Shown: piece after piece, positions 52,268-60,515 of the stretch
Layout of the letters: the number at the start of each line of letters is the position of its first letter
Position numbering within the stretch: the stretch's first letter is position 1
Source: an uncultured Oscillospiraceae bacterium
GTDB taxonomy: Bacteria > Bacillota > Clostridia > Oscillospirales > Oscillospiraceae
Length of the DNA: 64,000 nt
Assembly: GCA_947631395.1 (NCBI GenBank)
Contig: CANRLF010000003.1
Coordinates: forward strand, 62,001 to 126,000
Direction of reading: 5' to 3'
Notes under the pieces: generated by a model
Databases searched by the model: none
Seen by the model: the letters and a program-made list of their open reading frames with translations, nothing else
Told to the model about the DNA's origin: nothing
Translations under genes and position numbers: made by a program

Positions 52268-53259
52268 TAGTGCTCCAGTATCTCCTTATAGTCCGCTCCG
52301 GCGGCGGCCATGGTGTTGGCTCCGTACTGGCTCATCCCCACGCCGTGGCCGTACCCGGTAGTCGTCATGGTGACGCTCTTTTCGCCCGGCTCGAGCTTCA
52401 CGGCTGTGGAGCGCAGGGCGAACATGCTCCGCAGTGCCGGCCCTGTGACGGTCTGGCCGCCGATGTCCACTGTGCTCAGCCTGCCGGATGCGTCGTATAC
52501 CGTCCCTCCAAGCCAATCCTCCGGATTTCCCTCCAACTTCGCTTCTGGGTATCTGGCCTTCACCGTCTCCCGAAATTCCTCTGCCGACACGGTAACTCCC
52601 GTCACGTATCCCGGAACGGTATCGGCTGTCTCCGGGCTCTCGACGCTCACCAGATAAGGCAGGGAGCTGCTCCATATTTCACCGCTGGACTCCGTGTACC
52701 CCGCCGAGGAGGAGTGGAACACCGCCAAAGCCGGCTGGCCGTCGTACGTGAGGTACTTCCCGTCGGTGTCGCGGACCGCGGCGGTGACGCGCTTTAGGTT
52801 ATTCTCGAAGCTCTCGCCCCACTTGTCCCTCAGCTCCGTTATATCCCTGTATGCCGCGCAGCATGTACTGTCGGCGCAGATCTGGGCCTGCGGGTGGGCG
52901 GAGGTGCCGCTTTGGGCCTTTCTGATGTAATATGTCCTGAGGGCCACCGCCTGGGCCTTCAGCGCCTCCGGCTCAAAGGATGCCGGCATCTCCGCGGCCA
53001 GAGCCCCGATTAGGTAATCCCGCAGTGTGAGCTCAACTATCTCTCCGTTTTTCAAAAGCGTCACCTGCGTAAGCTCGTCCACCTCCGGTTCCTTCTCCCC
53101 GGTCTCCACATAAAAAAGCCCATCGGAGGCCGACGGCTCCGGATCCCCACTGTCGGACGGCGGCTCCTCGGCCTCCTCCCTGGGTGTCCAGGCCGCCGCC
53201 ACAGGAAAGATCAGCGCGAAAAGGGTGAACAAAACGCACAGCATCACCAGTACTTTCAT
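52243..53259 (-). CDS. spoIID: Stage II sporulation protein D (lytic transglycosylase)
   Basis: 338 residues. Signal/anchor segment 1-22, an acidic Pro/Ser-rich linker (25-55), then the SpoIID domain with catalytic Glu90 in ALAAEMPASFEPEALKAQA, cysteines at 128 and 133-134 (ICADSTCC) in the region where the C. difficile enzyme binds zinc, and the C-terminal GYGHGVGMSQYGA signature. Cleaves denuded glycan strands during engulfment. GGAGG precedes ATG. It suggests the host can sporulate; SpoIIP/SpoIIM are not in the window. Confidence 0.93.
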   Translation of the reverse strand: MKVLVMLCVLFTLFALIFPVAAAWTPREEAEEPPSDSGDPEPSASDGLFYVETGEKEPEVDELTQVTLLKNGEIVELTLRDYLIGALAAEMPASFEPEALKAQAVALRTYYIRKAQSGTSAHPQAQICADSTCCAAYRDITELRDKWGESFENNLKRVTAAVRDTDGKYLTYDGQPALAVFHSSSAGYTESSGEIWSSSLPYLVSVESPETADTVPGYVTGVTVSAEEFRETVKARYPEAKLEGNPEDWLGGTVYDASGRLSTVDIGGQTVTGPALRSMFALRSTAVKLEPGEKSVTMTTTGYGHGVGMSQYGANTMAAAGADYKEILEHYYPGTVLE

Positions 53260-53280
53260 ATGTAAACCTCCATTGTGCCA

Positions 53281-53309
53281 TTGACTTGTGGGGACAAAAT
53301 GTGTAAAAT
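53281..53309 (+). promoter_or_regulatory. Promoter of the polytopic protein gene
   Basis: TTGACT (53281-53286), 17-bp spacer, TAAAAT (53304-53309). Confidence 0.75.
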
Positions 53310-53367
53310 AGTATAGGCTTTTCCATGGCCGCTTCTCTGACTATTTTATTTGAAGTTGGTGCGTTAT

Positions 53368-54174
53368 ATGCGTAAATTGACCCTGCTCCCACTGGGCGCC
53401 TTACTTCTCGGCGCGGCGGGGGCCGCGCTGAGGGGCGCGGAGCTTACCACGGTTTTTGACCCCGTCAGCGGATTGCCTCAGCGGGGCGCCGGCGTAAGCG
53501 CCGCCCTTATAATACTGTTCATCGCCGTGTTGGCCCTGTCGCTGGCGGCGGCTATCGTCATAACGCTGAGGCTCGACGTGCCTGAGATATTCGAAAAGGC
53601 ATATTACACCGGCAGCTACCTGTCCTTCGCCGTTCGCGCCGTCCTCGGCGCCACGCTGATCGTCATGGCTGTCGTCTGTACCTTCGGCCGTACGGACCTT
53701 ATGGCGCTTTCGGGCCTGCCCCGGCTGGTGTTCATCGCCTTTATGATCCTATCCGGCGCTGGAATGGTCGTTATGGCCTACTACTCCTACACCCAGCGGG
53801 CCGAGTCCACCCTTCTGCGCTTAGGCAGCGTCATGCCAGCTATATTCTACTGCTACTGGATGGTGGCCCTCTACCGCATCAACGCCGGAAATCCGGTGAT
53901 TTTGGACTACTGCTACGGCTGTCTCGCCCTTGGCGGCGCGGCTATGAGCTCCTATTACGCCGCCGGCTTCACCTATAAGCGCAAAAACATCTTCGGAACC
54001 GTGTTCGTCAGCCTCCTGTCCATCTTCCTGCTCACCGTGTCCCTGGCCGACAGCTACCCCATTGAGTTGAAGGCCGTCCTGGCCGCCACGGCCATATACA
54101 TCACCGACAGCACCGCCAGGTTCCTCTCCAGCATGGAGCCCAAGGCCCGCGGCACCACCTCAGCCGAAAAATGA
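53368..54174 (+). CDS. Polytopic membrane protein of unknown function
   Basis: 268 residues with about seven hydrophobic segments (roughly 4-22, 44-66, 85-107, 117-140, 153-170, 178-198, 207-225). A YYSYTQRAEST loop and CYWMVALYRI are notable but not diagnostic. Weak ribosome site before ATG 53368. Divergent from spoIID, convergent with nrdG. No family recognised. Confidence 0.7.
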   Translation: MRKLTLLPLGALLLGAAGAALRGAELTTVFDPVSGLPQRGAGVSAALIILFIAVLALSLAAAIVITLRLDVPEIFEKAYYTGSYLSFAVRAVLGATLIVMAVVCTFGRTDLMALSGLPRLVFIAFMILSGAGMVVMAYYSYTQRAESTLLRLGSVMPAIFYCYWMVALYRINAGNPVILDYCYGCLALGGAAMSSYYAAGFTYKRKNIFGTVFVSLLSIFLLTVSLADSYPIELKAVLAATAIYITDSTARFLSSMEPKARGTTSAEK

Positions 54175-54201
54175 CCGACTCCCCAGCGCATCCATATAGC
54201 C

Positions 54202-54230
54202 AAAAGGCCCGCCTTACGGCGGGTCTTTTT
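54202..54230. terminator. Bidirectional terminator between polytopic protein gene and nrdG
   Basis: 12-bp stem with one G-T wobble (54202-54213 with 54218-54229), A-run left and T-run right. Confidence 0.9.
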
Positions 54231-54252
54231 CCTTGTCTATTTTCTCGTCTTT

Positions 54253-54777
54253 TTATATTCCGTCCCAGTAAACGGCCTTTCCCGATCTCAGCGTCGCCGG
54301 AAGGTCCAGTACCCGCTGATTTCTTGAACCCCGGAAGCGAAGGGAGATGTCCTTCTCAGCCAGGATAAACCGGCCATCCACCAGCACGTCGATGAGGGAC
54401 AGGAGCTCGTCCGTCACCTCGCACCTGGGGTGGGAGCCGTCACGAAGCAGCTCCTCAAGCGTAAATCCGGAATAGCACCATACAGTCTTATCGGGATACG
54501 TCTCCCGCACTCTGCGCACAAAGGGCAAAAGAGCCCGCTGGTTTTCTGGCTCCATGGGCTCGCCGCCTAAAAGCGTCAGGCCGTTTATATAGGAGGGAGC
54601 CAACATATTTATAAGCTCCTCCTCCGTGTCCTTTGTAAACGGCTTGCCGTAGTCAAAGTCCCATGTCTGGGGCTGGAAGCACCCCTCGCAGTGGTTGGTG
54701 CATCCGGAGACAAAGAGCGTCACCCGCACCCCCTGCCCGTCGGCAATATCGCAGTTTTTTATCTCGCCGTAATTCAT
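54253..54777 (-). CDS. nrdG: Anaerobic ribonucleotide reductase activating protein
   Basis: 174 residues. Radical-SAM CxxxCxxC at Cys26, Cys30 and Cys33 (CTNHCEGC), GLTLLGGEPM and the beginning MNYGEIKNCDIADGQG align by eye with E. coli NrdG. It installs the glycyl radical on NrdD. ATG 54777 matches the family start; a GTG at 54792 has a nearer Shine-Dalgarno (AAGGA) and remains possible. Unusually, it is separated from nrdD by a plus-strand cassette. Confidence 0.93.
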   Translation of the reverse strand: MNYGEIKNCDIADGQGVRVTLFVSGCTNHCEGCFQPQTWDFDYGKPFTKDTEEELINMLAPSYINGLTLLGGEPMEPENQRALLPFVRRVRETYPDKTVWCYSGFTLEELLRDGSHPRCEVTDELLSLIDVLVDGRFILAEKDISLRFRGSRNQRVLDLPATLRSGKAVYWDGI

Positions 54778-54805
54778 GCCGTCGTGGAACACGCTTTCCT
54801 TGGCC

Positions 54806-54821
54806 GTCGCACCGGTGCGAC
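54806..54821. promoter_or_regulatory. 16-bp perfect palindrome upstream of nrdG
   Basis: GTCGCACC/GGTGCGAC, without spacer, about 30 nt before the nrdG start. Could be an operator or a leader structure of nrdG. Confidence 0.5.
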
Positions 54822-55067
54822 CGCCGCGCGTTCGCTCCTCCTTCCAAATTTTCTATAAGTTTACCCACCGTCTCGGCGGTTGCTGATTTAATTTTTATAT
54901 GGTATTATGAAAAATAGGATATGTAAATAAGTCACGCGGCGCTTCACAGCCGGTTTTTAAATAAAGTCAATAAAAAGCCGTTCGCAACTGCCGGTTGCGC
55001 GATTGCCTACCTGTATGTATAGCGTTCAACCGGCACCGGATGTATGATGGAGGCGAAAGGAGGAAAT

Positions 55068-55538
55068 ATGGCACTGTCTGAAAAATTATACACACTTCGC
55101 AAAAAGAGTGGCCTTTCTCAGGAGCAGCTGGCGGAAAAGCTGAAGGTATCCCGACAGGCGATCTCCAAGTGGGAGTCTGGCGCTTCATACCCGGAAAGCG
55201 ATAAGCTTATCGCCATCAGCCGTTATTTCAATGTCTCTTTGGATTACCTCATAAATGAGCACGGCGGTCAAACCGAGGCCGCGCCGGGGCCGGAACATAG
55301 GGAAACCGTGAAGGAAGCGGATCGCGGGCAAAGAATCGCTGGATTTGTTATCTGTATCTGCGGTATCGTCTTACTGATCGTCTGGGGGCTTGCGTCACTG
55401 CTCGTTCCCGCGGCTTCGAGCCGACTCGGCGAGTCCTCAACCGTCACCATAGACGGTAACGGCGTCTATTTACTTCTCTGCGCGGTAGCCGTTGTCGTCG
55501 GGGCCGTCCTGCTCCTGAGGGGCTCCGGAAAAAAGTGA
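55068..55538 (+). CDS. Xre-family regulator with membrane helices
   Basis: 156 residues. HTH_3 domain (about 5-62: KLYTLRKKSGLSQEQLAEKL, VSRQAISKWESG) followed by a linker and two hydrophobic segments (about 90-112 and 130-148). AAAGGAGG precedes ATG 55068. This HTH plus two-helix layout is common in gut Clostridia, usually next to small membrane proteins whose genes it controls. Here the partner is the next gene. Confidence 0.88.
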   Translation: MALSEKLYTLRKKSGLSQEQLAEKLKVSRQAISKWESGASYPESDKLIAISRYFNVSLDYLINEHGGQTEAAPGPEHRETVKEADRGQRIAGFVICICGIVLLIVWGLASLLVPAASSRLGESSTVTIDGNGVYLLLCAVAVVVGAVLLLRGSGKK

Positions 55539-55551
55539 AAGGAGAAATGGC

Positions 55552-55773
55552 GTGAAAAAGCTATCCGTTATCTTTGGCGTATCGGCAGTCCTGCTGTCCG
55601 ATATTATGTGCGCTGTCGTGGCGTATAATTATTGCGATCTTGTCTGGGGAGGGCGGTACGCCGGGTACAGCGCCCCACCGGGTACGGCGTTTTTATATGC
55701 CGTCCCCTATCTTGTCGGCATTACCGCCTGTGCCGTCCTGGCCATCATATTCAGGAAAAGGGCCCTCAAGTGA
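55552..55773 (+). CDS. Small two-helix membrane protein
   Basis: 73 residues from GTG 55552 with AAAGGAG upstream: hydrophobic segments at about 4-26 and 46-67 with a Tyr/Gly-rich connecting loop. Follows the Xre gene by 13 nt. Function unknown; likely the regulated partner of the HTH membrane protein. Confidence 0.7.
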   Translation: MKKLSVIFGVSAVLLSDIMCAVVAYNYCDLVWGGRYAGYSAPPGTAFLYAVPYLVGITACAVLAIIFRKRALK

Positions 55774-55810
55774 CCGGCTGTCGGAAAAATGCCTGGCGGC
55801 CCTTAAAAAT

Positions 55811-55846
55811 CTTCCCGGGACTTGCGCCCCGGGAAGGTTTGTTTTT
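55811..55846. terminator. Bidirectional terminator between Xre cassette and nrdD
   Basis: 9-bp GC stem (55811-55819 with 55828-55836), 8-nt loop, T-rich tail on the plus side and ATTTTTAA on the minus side. Confidence 0.85.
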
Positions 55847-58043
55847 AAAGGTGAAGTACCCGATCTCTTATCTCCTGTGTCCTGCCCTGGTTCCAGAACT
55901 GGGTACCGATGTAACCGCAGGTGCGGCGGGCGACATTCATCTTGTTCTGGTCAGTGTTGCCGCACTTGGGGCACTTCCAGATGAGCTTGCCGTCCTCCTC
56001 GGCGATCTGTATCTCGCCGTCCCAGCCGCAGACCTGGCAATAGTCGGACTTGGTGTTGAGCTCGGCGTAGATGATGTTGTCGTAGATGAACTTCATCACC
56101 TGAAGCACGGCCTCCAGGTTGTTCTGCATGTCCGGGACCTCCACGTAGCTGATTGCGCCGCCGGGAGAGAGGGCCTGGAACTCGGCCTCGAACTTGAGCT
56201 TCGTGAAGGCGTCGATCTTCTCCGAGACGTGTACGTGGTAGGAGTTGGTAATATATCCCTTGTCGGTGATGCCCTCGATGATGCCGAAGCGGCGCTGAAG
56301 GCACTTGGCGAACTTGTAGGTGGTGGACTCCAGAGGAGTGCCATAGAGTGAGTAGTCGATGTTCTCGGCCGTTTTCCACTCCTTGCACTTGTCGTTCATC
56401 CTCTGCATAACGGAGAGGGCGAAGGGCGTGGCCTCCGGGTCGGTGTGGGACTTGCCGGTCATGTACTTGACGCACTCGTAAAGCCCGGCGTAGCCCAGAG
56501 AAATGGTGGAATAACCGCCGTATAGGAGCCTGTCGATTGGCTCGCCCTTCTCAAGGCGCGCCAAAGCGCCGTACTGCCAGAGGATAGGCGCCACATCGGA
56601 GGGTGTGCCCAAAAGTCTCTCGTGACGGCATCTGAGGGCCCTGTGGCAGAGCTCCAGACGCTCGTCAAAGATTTTCCAGAATTTGTCCATATCGCCGCCG
56701 GAGGAGAGGGCCACGTCGGGGAGATTTATGGTGACCACGCCCTGGTTGAAGCGGCCATAATACTTGTGCTTGCCCGGCTCGTAGTTGCCGGCGTTGGCGA
56801 TATTGCCCACTCCCGCGTCGGTAAAGCGGTCGGGGGTCAGGAAGGAGCGGCAGCCCATGCAGGTGTAGACGTCGCCCTTGAGCTCCAGCATCTTCTTCTC
56901 GGAGATATAGTCGGGGACCATTCTTCTGGCGGTGCACTTGGCGGCCAGCTTCGTGAGCTCCCAATACCGGGAACCCTCGGTGATGTTGTCCTCCTCCAAA
57001 ACATAGATGAGCTTTGGGAAGGCTGGGGTGACCCAGACGCCGTCCTCGTTCTTGGTGCCCTCGTAACGCTGCGCCAGGACCTCCCGGATTATGAGGGCCA
57101 GATCCTCCCTCTCCCGCTCGTTGCGGGCCTCGCCCAAATACATGAATACGGTGACGAACGGTGCCTGCCCGTTGGTGGTGAGGAGCGTTACGACCTGGTA
57201 CTGGATGGTCTGGACGCCCCGGCGGATCTCCTCATGGAGCCTGTCCTCCACGATCTTCTGTATCTTCTCCTCCTCGGGGTTGACGCCCAGTGTAACGAGC
57301 TCCTTCTCGACGACCTTCCTTATCTTGCGCCTGCTGATGTCCACGAAGGGCGCCAGGTGCGTAAGGGAGATGGACTGTCCGCCGTACTGGTTGGAGGCCA
57401 CCTGGGCGATGATCTGGGTGGCGATATTGCAGGCGGTAGAGAAGCTGTGGGGGCGCTCGATGAGTGTCCCGGTGATGACCGTGCCGTTCTGGAGCATATC
57501 CTCAAGGTTCACAAGGTCGCAGTTATGCATGTGCTGAGCATAGTAGTCCGTGTCGTGGAAGTGGATGATACCGGCCTCGTGGGCCTCCACGATGTCCCTG
57601 GGGAGCAAGATGCGCTCGGAGAGATCCCTGCTGACCTCACCGGCCATGTAGTCGCGCTGAGTGGAGTTGACCACGGGGTTTTTGTTGGAGTTCTCCTGCT
57701 TGGCCTCCTCGTTGCAGCACTCGATGAGGGAGAGTATCTTCTCGTCGGTGGTGTTGCTCTGACGGACGAGGGATCTGGTGTAGCGGTAGGTGATGTAGCT
57801 CTTCGCCACCTCAAAGGCCCCGTGGGCCATGATCTGCTTCTCCACCAGGTCCTGTATCTCCTCCACGGAGGGGCTCCGGCCCATGTTCTCGCAGTCGAGC
57901 TCCACGGACTGGGCGATGCGCTTTATCTGAAGGGGCGTCATCCGGGAACCGTCCTCCACGGACATGTTGGCCTTCATTATGGCGTTCTCTATTTTGGAGA
58001 TGTCAAACTCCATCTCCGCGCCGTTTCTCTTTATTATTTTCAT
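55845..58043 (-). CDS. nrdD: Anaerobic (class III) ribonucleoside-triphosphate reductase
   Basis: 732 residues. N-terminal ATP-cone (KIIKRNGAEMEFDISKIENA), ten-stranded barrel, a zinc site with CQVCGWDG and CPKCGN, and the glycyl radical site RTCGYIGTQF with Gly near 710. Makes deoxynucleotides without oxygen, needing NrdG for activation. Promoter and a putative NrdR site lie upstream. Confidence 0.97.
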   Translation of the reverse strand: MKIIKRNGAEMEFDISKIENAIMKANMSVEDGSRMTPLQIKRIAQSVELDCENMGRSPSVEEIQDLVEKQIMAHGAFEVAKSYITYRYTRSLVRQSNTTDEKILSLIECCNEEAKQENSNKNPVVNSTQRDYMAGEVSRDLSERILLPRDIVEAHEAGIIHFHDTDYYAQHMHNCDLVNLEDMLQNGTVITGTLIERPHSFSTACNIATQIIAQVASNQYGGQSISLTHLAPFVDISRRKIRKVVEKELVTLGVNPEEEKIQKIVEDRLHEEIRRGVQTIQYQVVTLLTTNGQAPFVTVFMYLGEARNEREREDLALIIREVLAQRYEGTKNEDGVWVTPAFPKLIYVLEEDNITEGSRYWELTKLAAKCTARRMVPDYISEKKMLELKGDVYTCMGCRSFLTPDRFTDAGVGNIANAGNYEPGKHKYYGRFNQGVVTINLPDVALSSGGDMDKFWKIFDERLELCHRALRCRHERLLGTPSDVAPILWQYGALARLEKGEPIDRLLYGGYSTISLGYAGLYECVKYMTGKSHTDPEATPFALSVMQRMNDKCKEWKTAENIDYSLYGTPLESTTYKFAKCLQRRFGIIEGITDKGYITNSYHVHVSEKIDAFTKLKFEAEFQALSPGGAISYVEVPDMQNNLEAVLQVMKFIYDNIIYAELNTKSDYCQVCGWDGEIQIAEEDGKLIWKCPKCGNTDQNKMNVARRTCGYIGTQFWNQGRTQEIRDRVLHL

Positions 58044-58117
58044 TGCGCTCTCTCCTCGTACACGAATTTAGCTATTGTAAACTGCGATCTCGCCAGCTTA
58101 ATGCCGAAAGTAAAATA

Positions 58118-58146
58118 ACTATACCACATCTTGTTTCCAAGGTCAA
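58118..58146 (-). promoter_or_regulatory. nrdD promoter
   Basis: On the minus strand TTGACC (58146-58141), 17-bp spacer, TATAGT (58123-58118). Confidence 0.75.
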
Positions 58147-58152
58147 GAGTAA

Positions 58153-58171
58153 AACCATATATATTGTGGTT
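58153..58171. promoter_or_regulatory. Candidate NrdR box
   Basis: AACCA-TATATATTG-TGGTT, an inverted repeat with an AT core just upstream of the nrdD -35 box. It resembles, without matching exactly, the NrdR consensus (ACAC-ATATAT-GTGT). A second box was not found. Confidence 0.45.
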
Positions 58172-58320
58172 TTTGATTTTTGCGTTATGCAAATTGTCAC
58201 ATGTTGGATTTTTTCGGCTATTTTCGGCAGAAAACGTGATATTTACAACCTTTTCGGGCCGTTTTTCCATCTTCCTGATGAAAAATATTGTAACATTGCA
58301 CAAAATCACTATTTAGCGTT

Positions 58321-59004
58321 TTACTTTACGCGGGCCGGTATCTCCCCCGTGATCTCGAGGCTCTCCGGCGTCACCCGGCACTCCAGCACTAAAAGGTTGA
58401 CCCCGGCGGCCACGGCCTCGCTCAGGGCGACGGCGAAATCCGGGTCAGTGGCGGCGTTGGGCTCGAAGTATCTCATGCCTGACATCTGCGCCACGAACAC
58501 GGCCCAGGCCTCAAAGCCCGCCTCCACGCACCTTATCAGCTCCCGGAGGTGCTTTCTCCCCCGCTCCGTCGGGGCGTCGGGAAAGCGGGCCACGCCGTTT
58601 TCCTCCAGTGTCACGCCCTTGACCTCGCAGAAGGCCCTGCGTTGTCCGGCCTCCACATAGAAATCGAACCTCGACGAGCCGAAAACCGTCTCCGGCCGTA
58701 TCAGGTCCGGCCGGCCGAATATCCCTCCGGCCTCAAGATACTCCCCGAACACCCTGTTCGGTGCCTGGGAGTCCATATTTATAAGTAGCTCCCCCTTTTG
58801 GACGGCGATAAGGTCATATTTCGTCCTTCTCGTCAGGCTGTCGTTTTTCTGGAGCCACACCCTGGCGTCCGGTACCAGGAGCTCCCGGCACCGGCCTGTA
58901 TTCTTCACATGGCATACCTCGCGCCTGCCGTCTATGTCCACGTGCGCTATGAACCTGTTGGGCCGCGAAACGAACCGGCCCTCCGTCACATCCGTATATA
59001 TCAC
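58321..59004 (-). CDS. sfsA: SfsA family protein (DNA/RNA nuclease SfsA)
   Basis: 227 residues. RFVSRPNRFIAHVDIDG, CHVKNTGRCRELLVP, GSSRFDFYVE, EVKGVTLEENGVARFPDAPTERG and HLREL are conserved SfsA segments; the C-terminal part has a restriction-endonuclease-like fold. The E. coli protein was called sugar fermentation stimulation protein. GTG start 59004 with GGGAGG 8 nt upstream. Divergent from trkA. Confidence 0.9.
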   Translation of the reverse strand: MIYTDVTEGRFVSRPNRFIAHVDIDGRREVCHVKNTGRCRELLVPDARVWLQKNDSLTRRTKYDLIAVQKGELLINMDSQAPNRVFGEYLEAGGIFGRPDLIRPETVFGSSRFDFYVEAGQRRAFCEVKGVTLEENGVARFPDAPTERGRKHLRELIRCVEAGFEAWAVFVAQMSGMRYFEPNAATDPDFAVALSEAVAAGVNLLVLECRVTPESLEITGEIPARVK

Positions 59005-59067
59005 CCGCGTCACCTCCCACACTGTGATTTTACTCCCCTCTGACCGGTTGTCAAGACGCTGTGGCTC

Positions 59068-59095
59068 TTGCATTTTCCGAATTTGCTGATATAAT
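59068..59095 (+). promoter_or_regulatory. trkA-trkH promoter
   Basis: TTGCAT (59068-59073), 16-bp spacer, TATAAT (59090-59095) with extended TG at 59087-59088. Confidence 0.7.
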
Positions 59096-59129
59096 TGTCG
59101 TATTACGATGTTGCCATGGGGGAATAGAC

Positions 59130-60503
59130 TTGAATATCATCATCGTCGGAGCCGGTGGCGTCGGATATTCTCTGGCCGACAGCCTCAATTCCGAAGGCCA
59201 CCAGATAACACTCATCGACTTAAATTCCGGGAAGCTCGACGCGGCTTTGGAGAAGCTTGACGTCCAGGGCCTCTCCGGAAACGGCGTCAGCCACGAGGTC
59301 CTCAACGAGGCCGGTATAGCCTCCGCGGACCTGCTGATAGCCGTCACCGACCAGGACGAGGTCAACATGCTCTGCTGTCTCATGGCCAAGAAGCTCTCCG
59401 GCTGTCAGACCATCGCCAGGGTCCGAAATCCCGTCTACTATCGGGAGATAAACCTCATAAAGGATGAGCTTGGCCTCAGCATGGCCATAAATCCGGAGTA
59501 CGCCACCGCGGGTGAGATATTCGACCTCATCCAGATCCCCGGCGCCATGACTGTCGAGACCTTCGCCAAGGGCCGCGTGGACCTTATCGAGATAGTCATC
59601 CCCCAAGGCTCGCCGGCTGACGGGCTCAAGATAGCTGACTTCCCCTCCCGGGTCAACCGCGGCACTCTTATATGTATGGTCGAGCGCCGTCTCACCCGTG
59701 AGGTCGTCATACCCAGCGGCGACACGGTCCTCCACGCCGGGGACAGCATATACATCATCACCCCGCCCCAGGAGCTGGTCCCGCTTTTCAAAAAGCTCGG
59801 CTTCCCCGTGAAGCCCAGCCGTGACGTTATGATAATTGGCGGTGGCCGCACCGCCTTCTATCTGGCCGAGCAGCTCATCGCCGCCGGCAACCGGGTGAAG
59901 ATAATCGAGAAGAACCGGGCCCTTTGTGAGGAACTCACAGCTTCCTTGCGTGGCGCGGACGTCATATGCGGCGACGCGGTGGATCGCCAGCTCCTGCTGG
60001 AGGAGGGCATAGGTGAGGAGGACGTGTTCGTGCCCCTCACCGACATGGACGAGGAAAACATCCTCCTCTCCCTCTACGCCCGAAAAATAAGCTCCGTCCG
60101 GCCCATAACAAAGGTCAGCACCGTTGGCTTTGCGGAGGTCACCGGCGAGCTTCCCGTAGGGAGCATCATAAACCCCAAGGAGATCACAGCCTACCGTATA
60201 CTGCGGTACGTCAGGGCCATGTCCAACTCGTCTGACTCCAGCGAGATCGAGTCTCTGTACTATCTGGCTGGCCGCCAGGTGGAGGTCCTGGAGTTCTACA
60301 TCAGGTCCGCCTCAAAAGTCACCGGCAGGCCCCTCTCCGAGCTCCGGCCGGCCATGGTACCCAACGTGATCGTCGCCTGCGTCTACCGCGGCGGCAAGGT
60401 CATAATCCCCCGCGGCAATGACGAGATACGTGTGGGCGATACGGTCATCGTCGTCACCACCTCCCACGGACTCTCGTCCATAAACGGCATACTTCGCGTC
60501 TGA
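59130..60503 (+). CDS. trkA: Potassium uptake regulatory protein TrkA
   Basis: 457 residues with two RCK_N/RCK_C pairs: NIIIVGAGGVGYSLAD at the start and VMIIGGGRTAFYLAEQL near 235, each a GxGxxG NAD(H)-binding fold. It gates the TrkH channel. TTG start 59130 follows GGGGGA and begins right at the Rossmann fold. Cotranscribed with trkH (12-nt gap). Confidence 0.93.
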   Translation: MNIIIVGAGGVGYSLADSLNSEGHQITLIDLNSGKLDAALEKLDVQGLSGNGVSHEVLNEAGIASADLLIAVTDQDEVNMLCCLMAKKLSGCQTIARVRNPVYYREINLIKDELGLSMAINPEYATAGEIFDLIQIPGAMTVETFAKGRVDLIEIVIPQGSPADGLKIADFPSRVNRGTLICMVERRLTREVVIPSGDTVLHAGDSIYIITPPQELVPLFKKLGFPVKPSRDVMIIGGGRTAFYLAEQLIAAGNRVKIIEKNRALCEELTASLRGADVICGDAVDRQLLLEEGIGEEDVFVPLTDMDEENILLSLYARKISSVRPITKVSTVGFAEVTGELPVGSIINPKEITAYRILRYVRAMSNSSDSSEIESLYYLAGRQVEVLEFYIRSASKVTGRPLSELRPAMVPNVIVACVYRGGKVIIPRGNDEIRVGDTVIVVTTSHGLSSINGILRV

Positions 60504-60515
60504 GGGGAGGGCACC

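Noticed and set aside
59005-59129. Longer N-termini of SfsA and TrkA that overlap each other
   Set aside because: Both extensions run through the divergent promoter region; family alignments and ribosome sites support GTG 59004 and TTG 59130.
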